DNA of 64,000 nucleotides from Paraphysomonas bandaiensis (lineage: Eukaryota; Chrysophyceae). A program made the translations under genes and the position numbers. The stretch is taken from positions 62,001 through 126,000 of the forward strand of contig CBFFRP010000333.1 of assembly GCA_965644295.1 (NCBI GenBank). The letters run 5' to 3'. The notes under the pieces were generated by a model that made no database searches, was not told the DNA's origin, and was given only the letters and a program-made list of their open reading frames with translations. This document shows, in pieces, positions 48,778 through 61,100 of this stretch; the first letter of the stretch is position 1, and each line of letters starts with the position of its first letter.

Positions 48778-51623
48778 CTAAGTTTCTGGTTGATCCACTG
48801 TACCGAGATTATCATCGTTGCCGTCTTCACCAACATCGGACACGGAATTTAGCATTTCATTGTCTCGTTTCTTCTCCGCTTTCTAAGCATATAAAACTTA
48901 ACATAAAATGCGAAAGACAGGAGAAATATCACCTGTAACATTTTGAAAATGGCAATTGATTTCTTGTCTTTTTCACCATATACAACATGGTGGGCATCCA
49001 AACTTTTTTTATAATTTCCACAAGCTCGGCCCCAATCTCTCACAAGGCACTGCTTCTCGGCGGCCTACACAGAACAATAAGAGTGTCTGTAACACCACAA
49101 ACTCAACGATACTAACCTGCTGTCTCAGCGCTGCTACCTCTTGAGAGTCCCATCCGTATGCAGCTTCCCCCAGTTCTGCCATTGTCTCCGCATACTCTGC
49201 TGCCTGCCACTTGGCTCCATTTTCAATACTTAGGTCCATCAGTCGACGCAGCAGATCGAGAGATGTCTCGATATCACTCATCAGTTGGGGCGATCTGTTT
49301 ACTCCAGCATATATTGATGACACACTCAGTGCATTTAAGCGAGAAGACCGATTCAACTGCTTCATAGCAGCGCCCGAATAGAAATCTACAGCGGCAGACA
49401 ACACCTTCTCCGCACTCTTGGGGTGATTGAGCTTAATAAGGACAGAAGAAAGTTGTGTCTGAGTGAAAGCAATAGCCCGCACTGGCACAGGGGAAAGCTT
49501 CTCCATAATTCGAATAGCACGAACTAACCATTCTTTCGACTCTCCATAGTTCCCTATTATATTCTGCACAGAAGCCACCGCAAGACTAGCCGAAGCCACT
49601 GCAATATTCTCTCCATGTGTACGCTCCAGGATTTCAAACGACCGGACCAAGTACCGATAAGAGGCCTCCAATGACTGTGTTGTGGGATCTTCCTCTGATT
49701 TCATAATATATTTTGCACGGAGCTTTACCGCAAACTTGGTCGCAATCTCTTCTGATGTCTTGCTCGACAATTGCATTTTCTTCTTGTGCAGATAATGTGT
49801 CCTTACGGCCTTGATCTCAGACTGAAGAACCTGTCTCCCTTCACGTGTTTTGAGCCATTTCTCTGCAGCTTTCATACATCGTGTCTTCTTCTCTGCGTGC
49901 CATTGACGGTGTTTAACTACCATAAGTTGAGATATAGCGTTGTATAGGTCCACTGAGATGAGCTCCATTTCTAGTCCCATAGCCTCCAGCTTCCCAAGGG
50001 CACTACGCATATTTTCTTCCGCAAGAGATAATTGATTCGAAAACACATTAGAGAGACCAATAAGGTTAAGAATCTGTATTCGTAAGAGGTCTAATGGATC
50101 TCCTCCCCCTTCAGTGTTGCTTGCAAACACAACTTGCGCTATGAACTCCTCCCAGACCACAGGCAGCTCATACTTTACATTTTGCACCAAGTGCCGTCTT
50201 TGACCAAACAGATCTTTTAACTCCGGGGCAGAAAAAGTAAAAACTGATCCGTCACTTGCGCTAACTGCTATCGGTAAATCCACACGAAGTTTGGAGAGGT
50301 CAGTCATGACCTGAGTACCGGACAGAACACGGGCTGCGGATGGTATCTTGTTGATATTCATCGCAAGTTCCACAGGGTGACACACTCCTCGTCGCTCTTT
50401 ATCCCCAATTACAAAAGCCATATGAAGTACCGCTTTATTCTGCGGTAATACTATCATATCAATGAGCTCCATCCACTTCGCAATCACGGCCGACTCAGAT
50501 GTGAGAAATTGTACCACCTGTCCCCACGAAGGTGGTGTCTGCACCTGCACCTCCGCCCACTTATCTCTGGGACCCATGTGCCGGCACAAAAACACCTCCA
50601 TTTCGTGACAAAACACTGCACCAACAGTTTTATCTTCTGATGGACGTATCTCATCCTCTCCAGTAATACTACTTTCAGGAAAGAGTTCATCATACAGTTC
50701 CTGCTGACGTTGCTGCGCTTGCCTCGTAGCTAGTGCGGATGCAGCCGCTGCGTTGAGTGCAGAAGATACCTCAGTCAGAAAATCTGGAGTGATATATCCT
50801 CTATGAGCCATAGCATGCTCTCGTAGGCAGTTGAACACAGTAAATGTGTAAAGTGAGGCATCATGGGACTTAGATCGCACCTCACTGGCGTGCATCTTTT
50901 GAGACACAGCTACCAACTTCTGCGATGCCACGCCCATGTGGAAAGAAACCTGCTCCCAAAGACCCTGGGCGGCATATATGCTGCCAAGATCAACCAAGGC
51001 CCGAAGTGACTCAATAGAATCATCTCCAAAACATATTCGACTAAGGGCAACAGCACGAGCTCGACCTTCTGTAAGGTTCTCTGTTAGGTTCTTAGATGTA
51101 ACCCGCATAGTATTTTCACCCCGCACTTCTCCTCCTACATGTAACTCGTCTTCAGTATCACGGCATAAATATTGAAGCATACGAAGGTGCTCGCCGATAG
51201 ACAGCTCTTTAAGAAGCGCTTCCAATCGCTTACACGGCGGTAGATCCTCGAAATCGTTGGCCTGTTCTTTTTTAGGAGAGGGAAGAAGAAACGATTCCAC
51301 ATTTTTAAGAACATCTTCCACATTCACATTACTTTGAAAACCTCCAGTAGACTCTATAAATAATTGATTCCACATACATATTAACATGATCAGTACATAC
51401 CTTTAAACTCATCTTCGAATATGTTTTCATTGGAATCGTTTGCATCGTATTGCGGTGAGTTCCCTTGTTGAGGAAGGCGTATCTCTTCATCTCTCATGTC
51501 ATCCAATACATCACCATCATCAAAATGAACAACATATGTGTTATCCTCATTGATATCATACACAATGCCCGGATACCACCCATCATCATAGTACCCCTCG
51601 ATAACTTGATTCTTCTGATACAT
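48778..51623 (-). CDS. Tudor-like / TPR protein, 898 aa
   Basis: Four exons (51623-51401, 51353-49117, 49064-48933, 48882-48778) join in phase. The N-terminus (about 1-50) is a Tudor-like barrel: IEGYYDDGWYPGIVYDINED, TYVVHFDDGDVLDDMRDEEI. A long helical region follows with tetratricopeptide-type units, for example RARAVALSRICFGDDSIESL, DPLDLLRIQILNLIGLSNVF, YLVRSFEILERTHGENIAVA and VAFNLG-like spacing, with the kinesin-light-chain style of TPR (ERTHGENIAVASASL). The tail is acidic. No catalytic motif was seen. It is probably a scaffold; the ciliary context is suggestive only. The first barrel matches that of the protein at 9511-11892. Confidence 0.85.
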
Positions 51624-51736
51624 CAGTCAGCCACTCACACGGGATCTGATTCACAACAACATTTAATATTGAATCTATCCCGTTGAATCGCCTGATAATG
51701 AAATGGATGGAGTGATGTGACTATCGACTGCTGTTA

Positions 51737-51760
51737 ATATATATATATATATATATATAT
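51737..51760. repeat. AT dinucleotide microsatellite
   Basis: Twelve AT units, 115 bp upstream of the Tudor-TPR start codon. The rest of the 51624-53241 spacer is AT-rich with no gene seen. Confidence 0.9.
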
Positions 51761-52170
51761 GAGCTGTATGTATGTATGTAGATGACTTTAACGCATTTTT
51801 CATACTTTATTTCTGTGTACTGCAAAACGGTCTCATCCTCAGCTCAGTCGCTAATTTCATACACTGTGTATTCATCACACTACAGGTATATACAGCACGG
51901 GAATACATCAATCTTTTTCTCAGCTATTTCTAGATCTACAGCGCACATCTGCAGAGCCCATGCATACATGCATACATACACAGGTACACTGCTGTATATA
52001 TATCTTGTAGATCCGATAGAGGATACTTGTAGCTAGATGACATGATATGTACAGTACCTGCTGCTCTAGCTATTCTTGTGCTGCTCGATATGCTAAATCG
52101 ATAAGATATGCACGGCTATCGATAGCTTATCGATGATATGCAGCATACTGTAGTGTATGCGCTCTCTTCT

Positions 52171-52247
52171 TGCGTCCACTGAACTATACACTGTGTATAT
52201 ATCTCAGGTTCGAGCGATGTACATATATATATAGTTCAGTGGGTGCA
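52171..52247. repeat. Inverted repeat (18-bp arms, 41-bp loop)
   Basis: Left arm TGCGTCCACTGAACTATA (52171-52188) and right arm TATAGTTCAGTGGGTGCA (52230-52247) are reverse complements with two mismatches. Nearby are ATCGAT/AGCTTATCGAT palindromes (52095-52135) and GCATACTGTAGTGTATGC (52143-52160). It may be a small foldback element or a folded RNA; no tRNA-like form was seen. Confidence 0.7.
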
Positions 52248-53241
52248 TAGCATATTTATCATTATCTCTTACTGATTATTATAAATGAAAGAACTAGTTA
52301 TAGCATAGTTATCTGATTTAAGTGCTAAATCATTGAGATTTTCTGCTCGTTATATATTGTGAATACGGGAAATGTAATTCAAGGCTAGTGAGAGGCATTA
52401 TATTACCAAAGCTTATATATATAAGCATTATACGAAGGCGTCTAATGCGTTTAGTATTGTTGACCTTCCTTCACCGTAACTATTCTATCGATATGTAAAA
52501 TCTATTGCAAAGTAGTTTCGGAACAATCAAGAACAATTCCAATATAAGCTATTCATATCTCTGAACGAATAGTTTAGGTGGAAGGGTTTTGTTGTCTAAA
52601 ATATAAAACGAAATGTGTCGTTGAGTTGATATAATGAACTTGTATCAAGCCTGCACCAACCAGGGGTTGCATACTAATTACTTTTACGTAAGAAAATGAG
52701 AAGAATTTCAACCGTTAATGACTTTCCCTATATATTAGCTAGACTCTATGTATTCCGCCTCAAAGAAAGAAAAACTCTTTATCCATAAACTTTGACTTAT
52801 ACATGTACACAAACTGAACATTGTTGGTGTATCAGCCCTTATCGATGCCAACTTTCATCAAAGCAGATGTTGCATTCATTTTATGGCAACATTTGGGAAT
52901 TTATTGTCAAGCATGTTCAATTACATGGATTGTGTTAAACATGTAGGCACTTGAGCGCTTTGTGTCACATATGAACAGTAGCAGTTCATTTGTTGCTCCG
53001 ATATGGGTGAGTTTTATGAGAGGTGCAATGTTGAATTTTGCAAAATTCAACTTTAAATTCTAAGCTTTCTAGTCGATGAAACTAATCAGTATATTAAGTA
53101 TAGCTTGTTTGTATAACTCTGACAGTCATAGAATCTGAATTTAACAACAATTGAAAACGTGCTGGAAATACTGCTCAGTTTTGACGCGAATGATTCGATT
53201 GCTAACGCTGTGGTGATAACTACTATCGACGACTGGTATAA

Positions 53242-55218
53242 TCACATTTTGTACACAGCATCGTGATATGCTCGCATGATCTCATCTACAGGACCTTTTG
53301 GCAAACTTGTTGCCATCCCATATATGGCCGCCGTGCCCCCTATTTTTTCACACCCTTTGCTCAGTAAGTTTCGTACTTCCTCCTGAAGCTCGGACAAAAA
53401 CTCCTGTTCGTGCCCAACAAATTTGACAGTGCAGCAGATATGTATCCCAGGGGGGTACTGGAGAAGGTTGAGAGCCCATCCTCGCTTAGTCATTGCGTCT
53501 CCCACCGCATATATATTCAGATCCTCCCGATCCGCCTCGAAACACACGATCATGGCCTGAGATTGGCCAACGACTCGGAGACCGTCTATGCTTGCCACCC
53601 CATCAGATACTATCTTTACACATTCCATGATATCTCGTGTGTGACGCAAGTAACCGTCCTCGCCGAGGCTAACCATACTCGCCCAACATTGCGCTATCAT
53701 ACCAGATGACCTGCTGCCAGCAATAGCAGGGGTGGTGTAGAGCCCACCAGGGAACTTCGGGTAGCAAAAATACTGTGAGCGCCTCAGCTCTTGATTGCGG
53801 TATAACACAACGGATGTTCCTTTCAGCGCGTACCCAAATTTGTGAGTGTCAACGGACATACTTGTAACTCCCGGTAGGTCGAAGTCAAAGGCTGCTCATA
53901 AATGGGTAATGTACGTAAGCCAATGCAGTAAAAAGGAAATTAACAATGACACATATATATATATCATACATTCAAGTATACTACTGCATTGGTCACCTGG
54001 TATATCGTATCCAAGTTTTCTTGCAAAAGGCAGAACAAATCCACCCAGACAGCAGTCCACATGAAGTCCAATGTTATACCGTACAGCTAGACGGCTCATA
54101 TGCTCAATGTCGTCAATTACACCCTGAGGATACTGCGGTGCAGAGCCGTATAACATAATTGTATTGGGTCCAATTGCACGGTGCATCGCTACCATGTCAC
54201 ACTTGTATGTCACGGGATCCATCGGAACCTTAATAAGTCGTATACCAAGGAGTGAGCAGGCTTTGTCAATGGCTGCATGGGCGGATACACAAGCCACAAT
54301 CTCAGGTTCAACGATGCCGTGCTTTGAACGAAAATGTTCCCTGTGGGTCTTTGTAGCAAGCATTATACTCTCTGTTCCACCTGAAGTTGTTGACCTATAA
54401 AATAAATTCGATTAGAAACAAGAATCATAGGGGGAATGAAATACTAGGAGTAAAGCATTTACACAACATAGTCCTTACCCGCACACACTATCGAGTGTAG
54501 TCGTCATGAGACTGGCGCACATGGAAATAATCTCTGCTTCCAGCTTGGTGCTGCTAGGCCAGAGGTCAGGGTGCAACGGATTCGCGAGGGAATATAGACT
54601 AAAAGCTGAGTTAAGAAGTTGCTGATGTGCTCTGTCTCCGTGATAGACTGCACCAGACACACGACCTTGTTCCCACACGATGTCCTCCTTTTGCAAAATA
54701 GACTCCAAGAAAGACAGAATACTAGCGGCTGACATACCTGTCTTAGGTAACACAGCCATTTGTTGACCCATAGCTCGAGTCTTTGTCTTGAGTTGTTCAT
54801 CAATAACTTCCTCCATTTTTGCTCTTTCTTTCGCAATTTCTTTTTGAATAACTGGCAGATATTTGATAGCATCGTAAATACTGTCCAAAACAATATTATA
54901 TATCGCTGTAATATCCAAAGTAATGGCATGCGAGACTGACTTAATCACTGCATAAGCGAGCCAACAACCAACAGCATCACCAACAACAATACTTGCAGTA
55001 TTTCCACTCTCACGAATTCGTTGAAGTATGATAGCTAGTAAGCTTTCATCATTGGAGCAATAAATGGCTCGATATATGATAGCAGCAACACTTGCCGGAA
55101 GAAGAAGCCTTCTAACGTAACGGTATATATGCATCCTCATGAGCACTGCAGAGCCTCCCACAACAAGAGGAACCGCATACCGCATAGTCTTGAGTTTATT
55201 CAAACTGATGTCTGCCAT
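53242..55218 (-). CDS. SGPL1: Sphingosine-1-phosphate lyase
   Basis: Three exons (55218-54479, 54394-53997, 53891-53242) give 595 aa, near the family's usual length. An N-terminal hydrophobic part (PLVVGGSAVLMRMHIYRYVR, ASIVVGDAVGCWLAYAVI) should anchor it in the ER. The PLP enzyme core follows: GRVSGAVYHGD, TTSGGTESIMLATKTHRE, GLHVDCCLGGFVLPFARKLG, then SVDTHKFGYALKGTSVVLYR with the cofactor lysine at about residue 397, PGGLYTTPAIAGSRSSGMIA and the end GGTAAIYGMATSLPKGPVD. It splits sphingosine-1-phosphate into a long-chain aldehyde and phosphoethanolamine, the exit step of sphingolipid breakdown. The active site faces the cytosol in known members. Confidence 0.95.
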
Positions 55219-55635
55219 GAACTCTTGTGTAATATTCGTCGAGGACGACTGATTTTGTCAATAGCTAAGATATCAGGTGCAGCACATGCATCATGTATGC
55301 ATAGCTACGTCAAATGGATAGCACACACCACACCAGAGCCAAACAAGATCCACCCTGTACCGTATACCGGCCCGGTATACCGTACCATACTACACGTCCT
55401 CGAGACCTGTCATACAGTGCTGTATTCGCACTGTATTCGTGAATGTCTTTGTCGTATTGCATGGTGTAGAGCTGAGCGAGTTACTTGTGTATGGCTCTGC
55501 TCATATAGACAGGCACGTAGAGAGATAGTCAGAATAGCCATACTGAAGAAACAAGACTCAACTGGATTAGAGATACCACGCCAACTAATTCGGAGTTTGT
55601 GTTGTTTTATTAATTGAGATTGATACGATAGAAAT

Positions 55636-56444
55636 ATGCAGGGGGCTAGCACAATGCGTAACGCTATCAAGCGTATTACGCACAAGGAAAGAGCACAACC
55701 AGCTCACCGAAAGAAGTTGGGGTTACTGGAGAAGCACAAAGACTATGTGGAGCGCGCAAAGGTCTATTGGTAATACTTTGTTTTAGCTTATGCTCATATT
55801 TCATGTTATAGCACTATCACAAAAAGAAGGACTATATGAATGTTTTGAAGAAGAAGGCAGCAGAGCGCAACCCTGATGAGTTTTATTTTAAAATGAACAG
55901 TTCTGAAGTATCCAAAGGGGTGCACAGAGACCTTGATAGCGGAAGTTTGGACACAGAAACAGTGAAGCTATTGAAAACCCAAGATTTGGGTTACTTAGTA
56001 CATAAAGCATCAATAGACTTGAAGAAGGCCGAGAAATTGCAGAACAACTTGCACTTGATTGGTGATAGAAAGCCGCGCGAACACAAGCTATTTGTTGAAG
56101 ATAAATCTGAAGTTGACGAGTTTAATGTTGCATCACGATTTGATACAGTGCCAGAACTTGCCGATAGAACATACAACCGCCCTCGAGTTAAGGATATTGA
56201 ACGCGGAGTGATCATCGGAGGGAAGACTACAAAGGATGTTAAAAAAGCACAAAAGCTTACAGCAAAGTCGTATGATGAATTAAATAAACGGATAAAGAGG
56301 GCTGAAAGGCTGAAAAAAGCTGCAAAATGTGTGCAATTGCAGAAAAATCTGATGGGGAAGGGGTCGAAAAGGAAAATAGTGGATGGTAATGACAGTAAAT
56401 CCGGAGTACCAGTTTTTAAGTGGAAAAGGCAAAGAACTAAGTAG
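55636..56444 (+). CDS. UTP11: UTP11, U3 snoRNP / SSU processome protein
   Basis: Two exons (55636-55761, 55812-56444) give 252 aa, the normal length. The start contains [20 protein letters not shown] and DYVERAK, spliced to [20 protein letters not shown]; both match the UTP11 family signature (RERSQP, LGLLEKKKDY, RKKALEKNPDEFY). [33 protein letters not shown] and the basic C-terminus also agree. UTP11 works in the nucleolus in early 18S rRNA maturation. Its short exon 1 leaves about 417 bp of divergent spacer to the lyase gene. A second in-frame ATG at 55654 is possible. Confidence 0.93.
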
Positions 56445-58106
56445 AATAAACATTGATAGTGGATATGTAGTGTTAGGGATACTTATGTTTGAAAGTAATC
56501 TTGATAATAATGTAGTTTTTGATACTATAGTACCATGCAGTAGTTCTTGAATTCAGTTTTAAAGAATATATTTGCGTCAAGTATTTTCAAATTAATAGTT
56601 AGTACCCTTTGACTTAAATATAACATTGACTAAAACATATAGTCAGCGATCATAATAATTCTATCAGTCGACATTCAAAAACACAGCTGCCTCTGAAATC
56701 ACCCAGATGAGTGTTGAATCATTCATTTTTCGCAGAGAGATATTTATTCTTTTCTTTGATTACATTCATATCTTTCTACCATAAGTGATAGGATGGCGTC
56801 ACAAAACACAATTGGAGAGCTCGCTCCCTCCTCTGTCCTAGATTTCACATTTATATCACACATCACACTATCGCCAAATTGGTTGAATTTACCACTAGAA
56901 GAGCACCCAGTACAATTTATCGAATTCCTTGTACATAACAAGTAAAATTAAATATGAGTAGTAGGATTTAATATATGTTGAGAAGTATCTCTATCAAGAG
57001 TAGAATATACACCCCCGTTGAAAAATGTATGAGCTAAAGGTCATAACTCCAGCACCACTGGATTTCAGTTATACAAAACTTTTGGCTTAATCCATTCTTT
57101 GAAGTTCTTCTGCTTTAAAAAAGCCATTGACTACACTCTAATACAGAGAATTATCCACATATGGTTTCAAAATTTAAGGTTTAATCAGTTATTACATACG
57201 AATGCGTAATTAAAATTACGCTACACAATATAATTAGGCTCCATACGCGATACAAAAATTCCTGGGGTTCATCAGTTTCAGCTCCCTTCTTAAGCAATAC
57301 ATGTGCTGCTGTCACTAGGAATAGATTCCATAGTTGCAATAACAAAATATCTAGGATGACTAACGTTTCTTAGCCGAACAACACACATTGTATGTCAATT
57401 ACTCAAGTCAGAGAGTCACTACTCGAATCTGGTGTAGTCATTCATTGTTTGCATCAGAGGCCCTCCTATTGCATGAATGACGTGCGGCTGTAGACTATAT
57501 ACTTGTCTACATGTAATGCATTTAAAGCAAACGTATGTCCACCGGGTGCAAGGACATCATGAATCATATCCTTTCAAGATCTTCCATGCGTTGCAATAGA
57601 GTAAACTCGAATAACACACACACACACATGTACACAGCACAGCAGCAATATCTAGGTATGCATCATATTCAGATATATGATATCGCTCATATCTAGATAC
57701 TGTACAATACACAGTGCTCCAGTAGCAGCCTGTACGCATGTATGTACTCCCCATGTATGTACGTAGGTACGTAGTGTCTCACTCTGCTGTTCGGATTTCA
57801 ATAAACTGAAAAAAACTACAGAAGATTCTACCAAAAAAAAGCCTTGAAAGAAATAAAACGGTTACTATTTTTGGCAGTTGCACATTGTGTTGGATGGTAT
57901 GTGTATGTATGTATGTATGTATATGTATGTGTGTAGGTGTATGTAGAGAGCAGCTATGTATGTGTAGATGCCATGCTGGGCAGATATATAGATATATGCA
58001 TGGCTGTTTAAGTAGTCATAACATCCATCTAGGGTATAACCTGGACAATTAGTAGATTAGATCTGCAATTATTTTGTGATACCCTTTACAGTACATTGTG
58101 ATTGTC
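56445..58106. other. Intergenic; contains one minus-strand ORF of 65 codons (56744-56941)
   Basis: An AT-rich spacer between plus-strand genes. The ORF at 56941-56744 (minus; KFNQFGDSVMCDINVKSRTE, ending ERYECNQRKE) has coding-like composition but no ATG start, and may be an orphan exon. Short CA/TATG repeats occur at 57618-57630 and 57898-57925. The CFAP43 promoter should lie at the right end. Confidence 0.35.
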
Positions 58107-61100
58107 ATGGAGGTATTGGGGGTGCTCGGATATAGCGGTGAGCAGCTAGGATTCTTGACCTCTGAAAACTTCTCTTTTGCATCCGGAAATGGTCTCTGTG
58201 TCATTGATGTAAACAAGGGGCCCAAAGATGTCATATGGAAATCAGTTAAAGGGATTCAAAAGTGGGCTTTTAATGCCGCTAGCAATAAACTTGTCATAGC
58301 TCCAAAGATTGATGGCGACAGTATTGCACTCATGACATTGCCGGAATACAAAAACTCAGTGCCGTTACCCAATCCAACTGGAGGAAAGATCATTGATTTT
58401 TCGTTTTCAATGGATGGTATGTATTTACTGGGATTAAGTGATAATACAGATCCGCGGGTGTTTATGTGGAACACGCAGACCAATAGAGTTTTATTTTGTG
58501 TGGAGCTTCCAGTCCAATGTGAAAAATGTGTCATGCATCCGATAGATAATATGATGTTCACAGCATTTGGTGCTTCTGGACTCGTATTGGGTTCACTACA
58601 AGAAGTTTTAGAGGAGTATGATGTTAAGTTTGAAGTAATGCCAATCCCATCATCTGAAGTGTCCATTGCTAGCACTCACAGCTGTACCAGCGACAGACAA
58701 CCCACCATTAGTGGACATGTTGGCGTAACTTGCGCTTGCTGGACTCCCCCGAATGGCCTATTGATTGGTACCGCCGAAGGCAGCGTTTTCTTCGTGGATG
58801 CTTTAAATAAATTTGTACATCCTATTATTAACGTTGGCACTTCCTTGCCATCACCATCGATAGTTTCCGTTGTGGTTTCATCAGTAAATATCATAGTTGG
58901 TGCTTCTTCTGGACATGTATATTGGTACACGTTTAGTCCGTCGGACCTCACGACAGAGTATTTATCGGATATTTCGCCAGAGCTGTTACAGCCATTGCAG
59001 GTGATGACAATGGTTAACCAGATCGGTCACGAACATGAGAGCACTGGTTTCCTATCCACACTGGTGGTGGATCCTGAATTCACCAATTGCGTTGCAGGAA
59101 CAACACAAGGAATGATTTATAAGTTTGCAGTAGATGTTCAAGAAAGAATGAAGGTTGAAGATGCGGATGATGACATTGCTGTCAGCGCCCAGCCCAGTAG
59201 TGAGGGAGAAGCGCTCGAAGTATCAACTGTTCCAACGTATGTTCTACACCCTGGTGTGGCGGTATGTGCGCATGCTATTTCTATTCCTATCAGCGACTTT
59301 GCCGCCACTGCCTCACCTAGTGGGGACAACGCTATAATTAACAACTTTGACCACACAGAGAGTGTACAGATTGTAATAACTGGATCATATTCTGGTGCTG
59401 TCACGTTTTGGCGTTCACTTAACTGCGCTGAATCGTCTGCTTTACCTAGTGGTAAGATGAGCTCCTTGAGTGGTACTGGTGGTATTGTGAAATCTATTCC
59501 GAAAGTCCCGTTGCGTTTGTGCAGGTACTGTGCTGGTGAAGGCCTCGATGAGAGCGAACTTAATGACAGTTCTTTTCCAAATGCAATTACCTGCTTCGAA
59601 ACCCTCTCAGTTGCTAGTTACGGAGGTGGGAAGCTTATTGCCGTGGGTACAGTGAGTGGATGGCTGGAAGTATGGCGTGTTGAGGCATTTATGAGGGATT
59701 CTGAAAATGATGAGCTTGCCGATGAGCTCAATGAGGAAGATGCGTTGAATAATGTACGCGCTGGTGTTAAACTTATATATAGACGTCGGTTCTACAGAAC
59801 TGCACTCACGGCTATCAGCTCGTCTGACACCCAAGCATGCTTCGCGATTGCATCTCAGTTTGACAGCACAGTATATGTGATCAATACTTCTCCGAAATCT
59901 AAGCTCACTGAAGTGAAGAGTTTCACTTTAGGTGATTTAAGTAACCACGCAGTGGGTCTGTCTTGGAGTGGTCCACTTCTCTGGGTATCATCACACTCCG
60001 GTATATTTTTTACGTTTCTTCCTGATATGAATTTTACTTCCGAAGGCAGCGATGAGGAAAGCAGTTCTACATCTACATCTCCATCCTTTGCTGATATTAA
60101 CCCCATTAATCCCAAGGCAATGTGGGAAGGCTCTATTAAGGCGATAGGGTGTGCAGTACCCATGGCCGGTTCTGTTGGTGGTGGAATATTTGCTAGATAT
60201 GATGTACCGATTATATCTGTTTTGGACTCTTTCCCAAGTGTATTTGACCTTGAACAGCACAACCTGTTGCATAATGAAGAGAATACTGCAGAAGATGAAC
60301 AACCCGAAGTTCCTATGCTTCCGATGCCGGGTGGCATCAAGCACTCCCCGCGCATTGACAGTCCGATTCTGTGTTCTGCTCGTGCTAATGGGAACCAGTT
60401 GTATGCGACGGGATGTGCAGACGGTTCAATCTATGTATGGAAAGCACGCCGGGGAGAAATTAACCTTGTGAACCGATATCAGCCACACTCTGTGCCTGTG
60501 ATTGCGATCGTGTTTTCTATCGACTCCTCTCAGCTTGTGTCCTGTGCATCCGATGGGTCTATTTATGTCACAATTGTTGAGAAGAGCTTGATGTCGTCAA
60601 GTCCTATTGTTGGGTTGTTGCTTGAAAATGACTTAGATGAGATGAATAGCACTGGCTCTGTGGTATCAGAAAATTCACTTTTCCTGGATCAACAACGATA
60701 CAAAGTCTCGCAACAACTGAAAGAATCTTTTAAGAGCAAACATATTCACTTCCAGAGTATAGTTGAGAATATTGCTAATCGTCTTCAAACACTCCTAACT
60801 CGTAACGCTGATGCTAATGAACTGGAAAAAATGGATCTAAGTGAATTCGTAATTGACGTGAAGCGTAAGGATGAGATATTACAAAATAATATTGATCGGG
60901 TGAACAAGATTCAAGAAATGTATGCCAGGAAGAATGCTGCAAATGAACTCATTGCAGCAAGAATTAGGCAGCAGTGCTGGGATTCTATGGAAAAGCATTC
61001 TGTCAGCCTCTTTCCAATTCAGGATTGTCACTCAATGAAGGTTACCGTTGCGTCGTTTCCTGTCGAAAAGGTCACCGATAGAATGCGTATTATATTGGAT

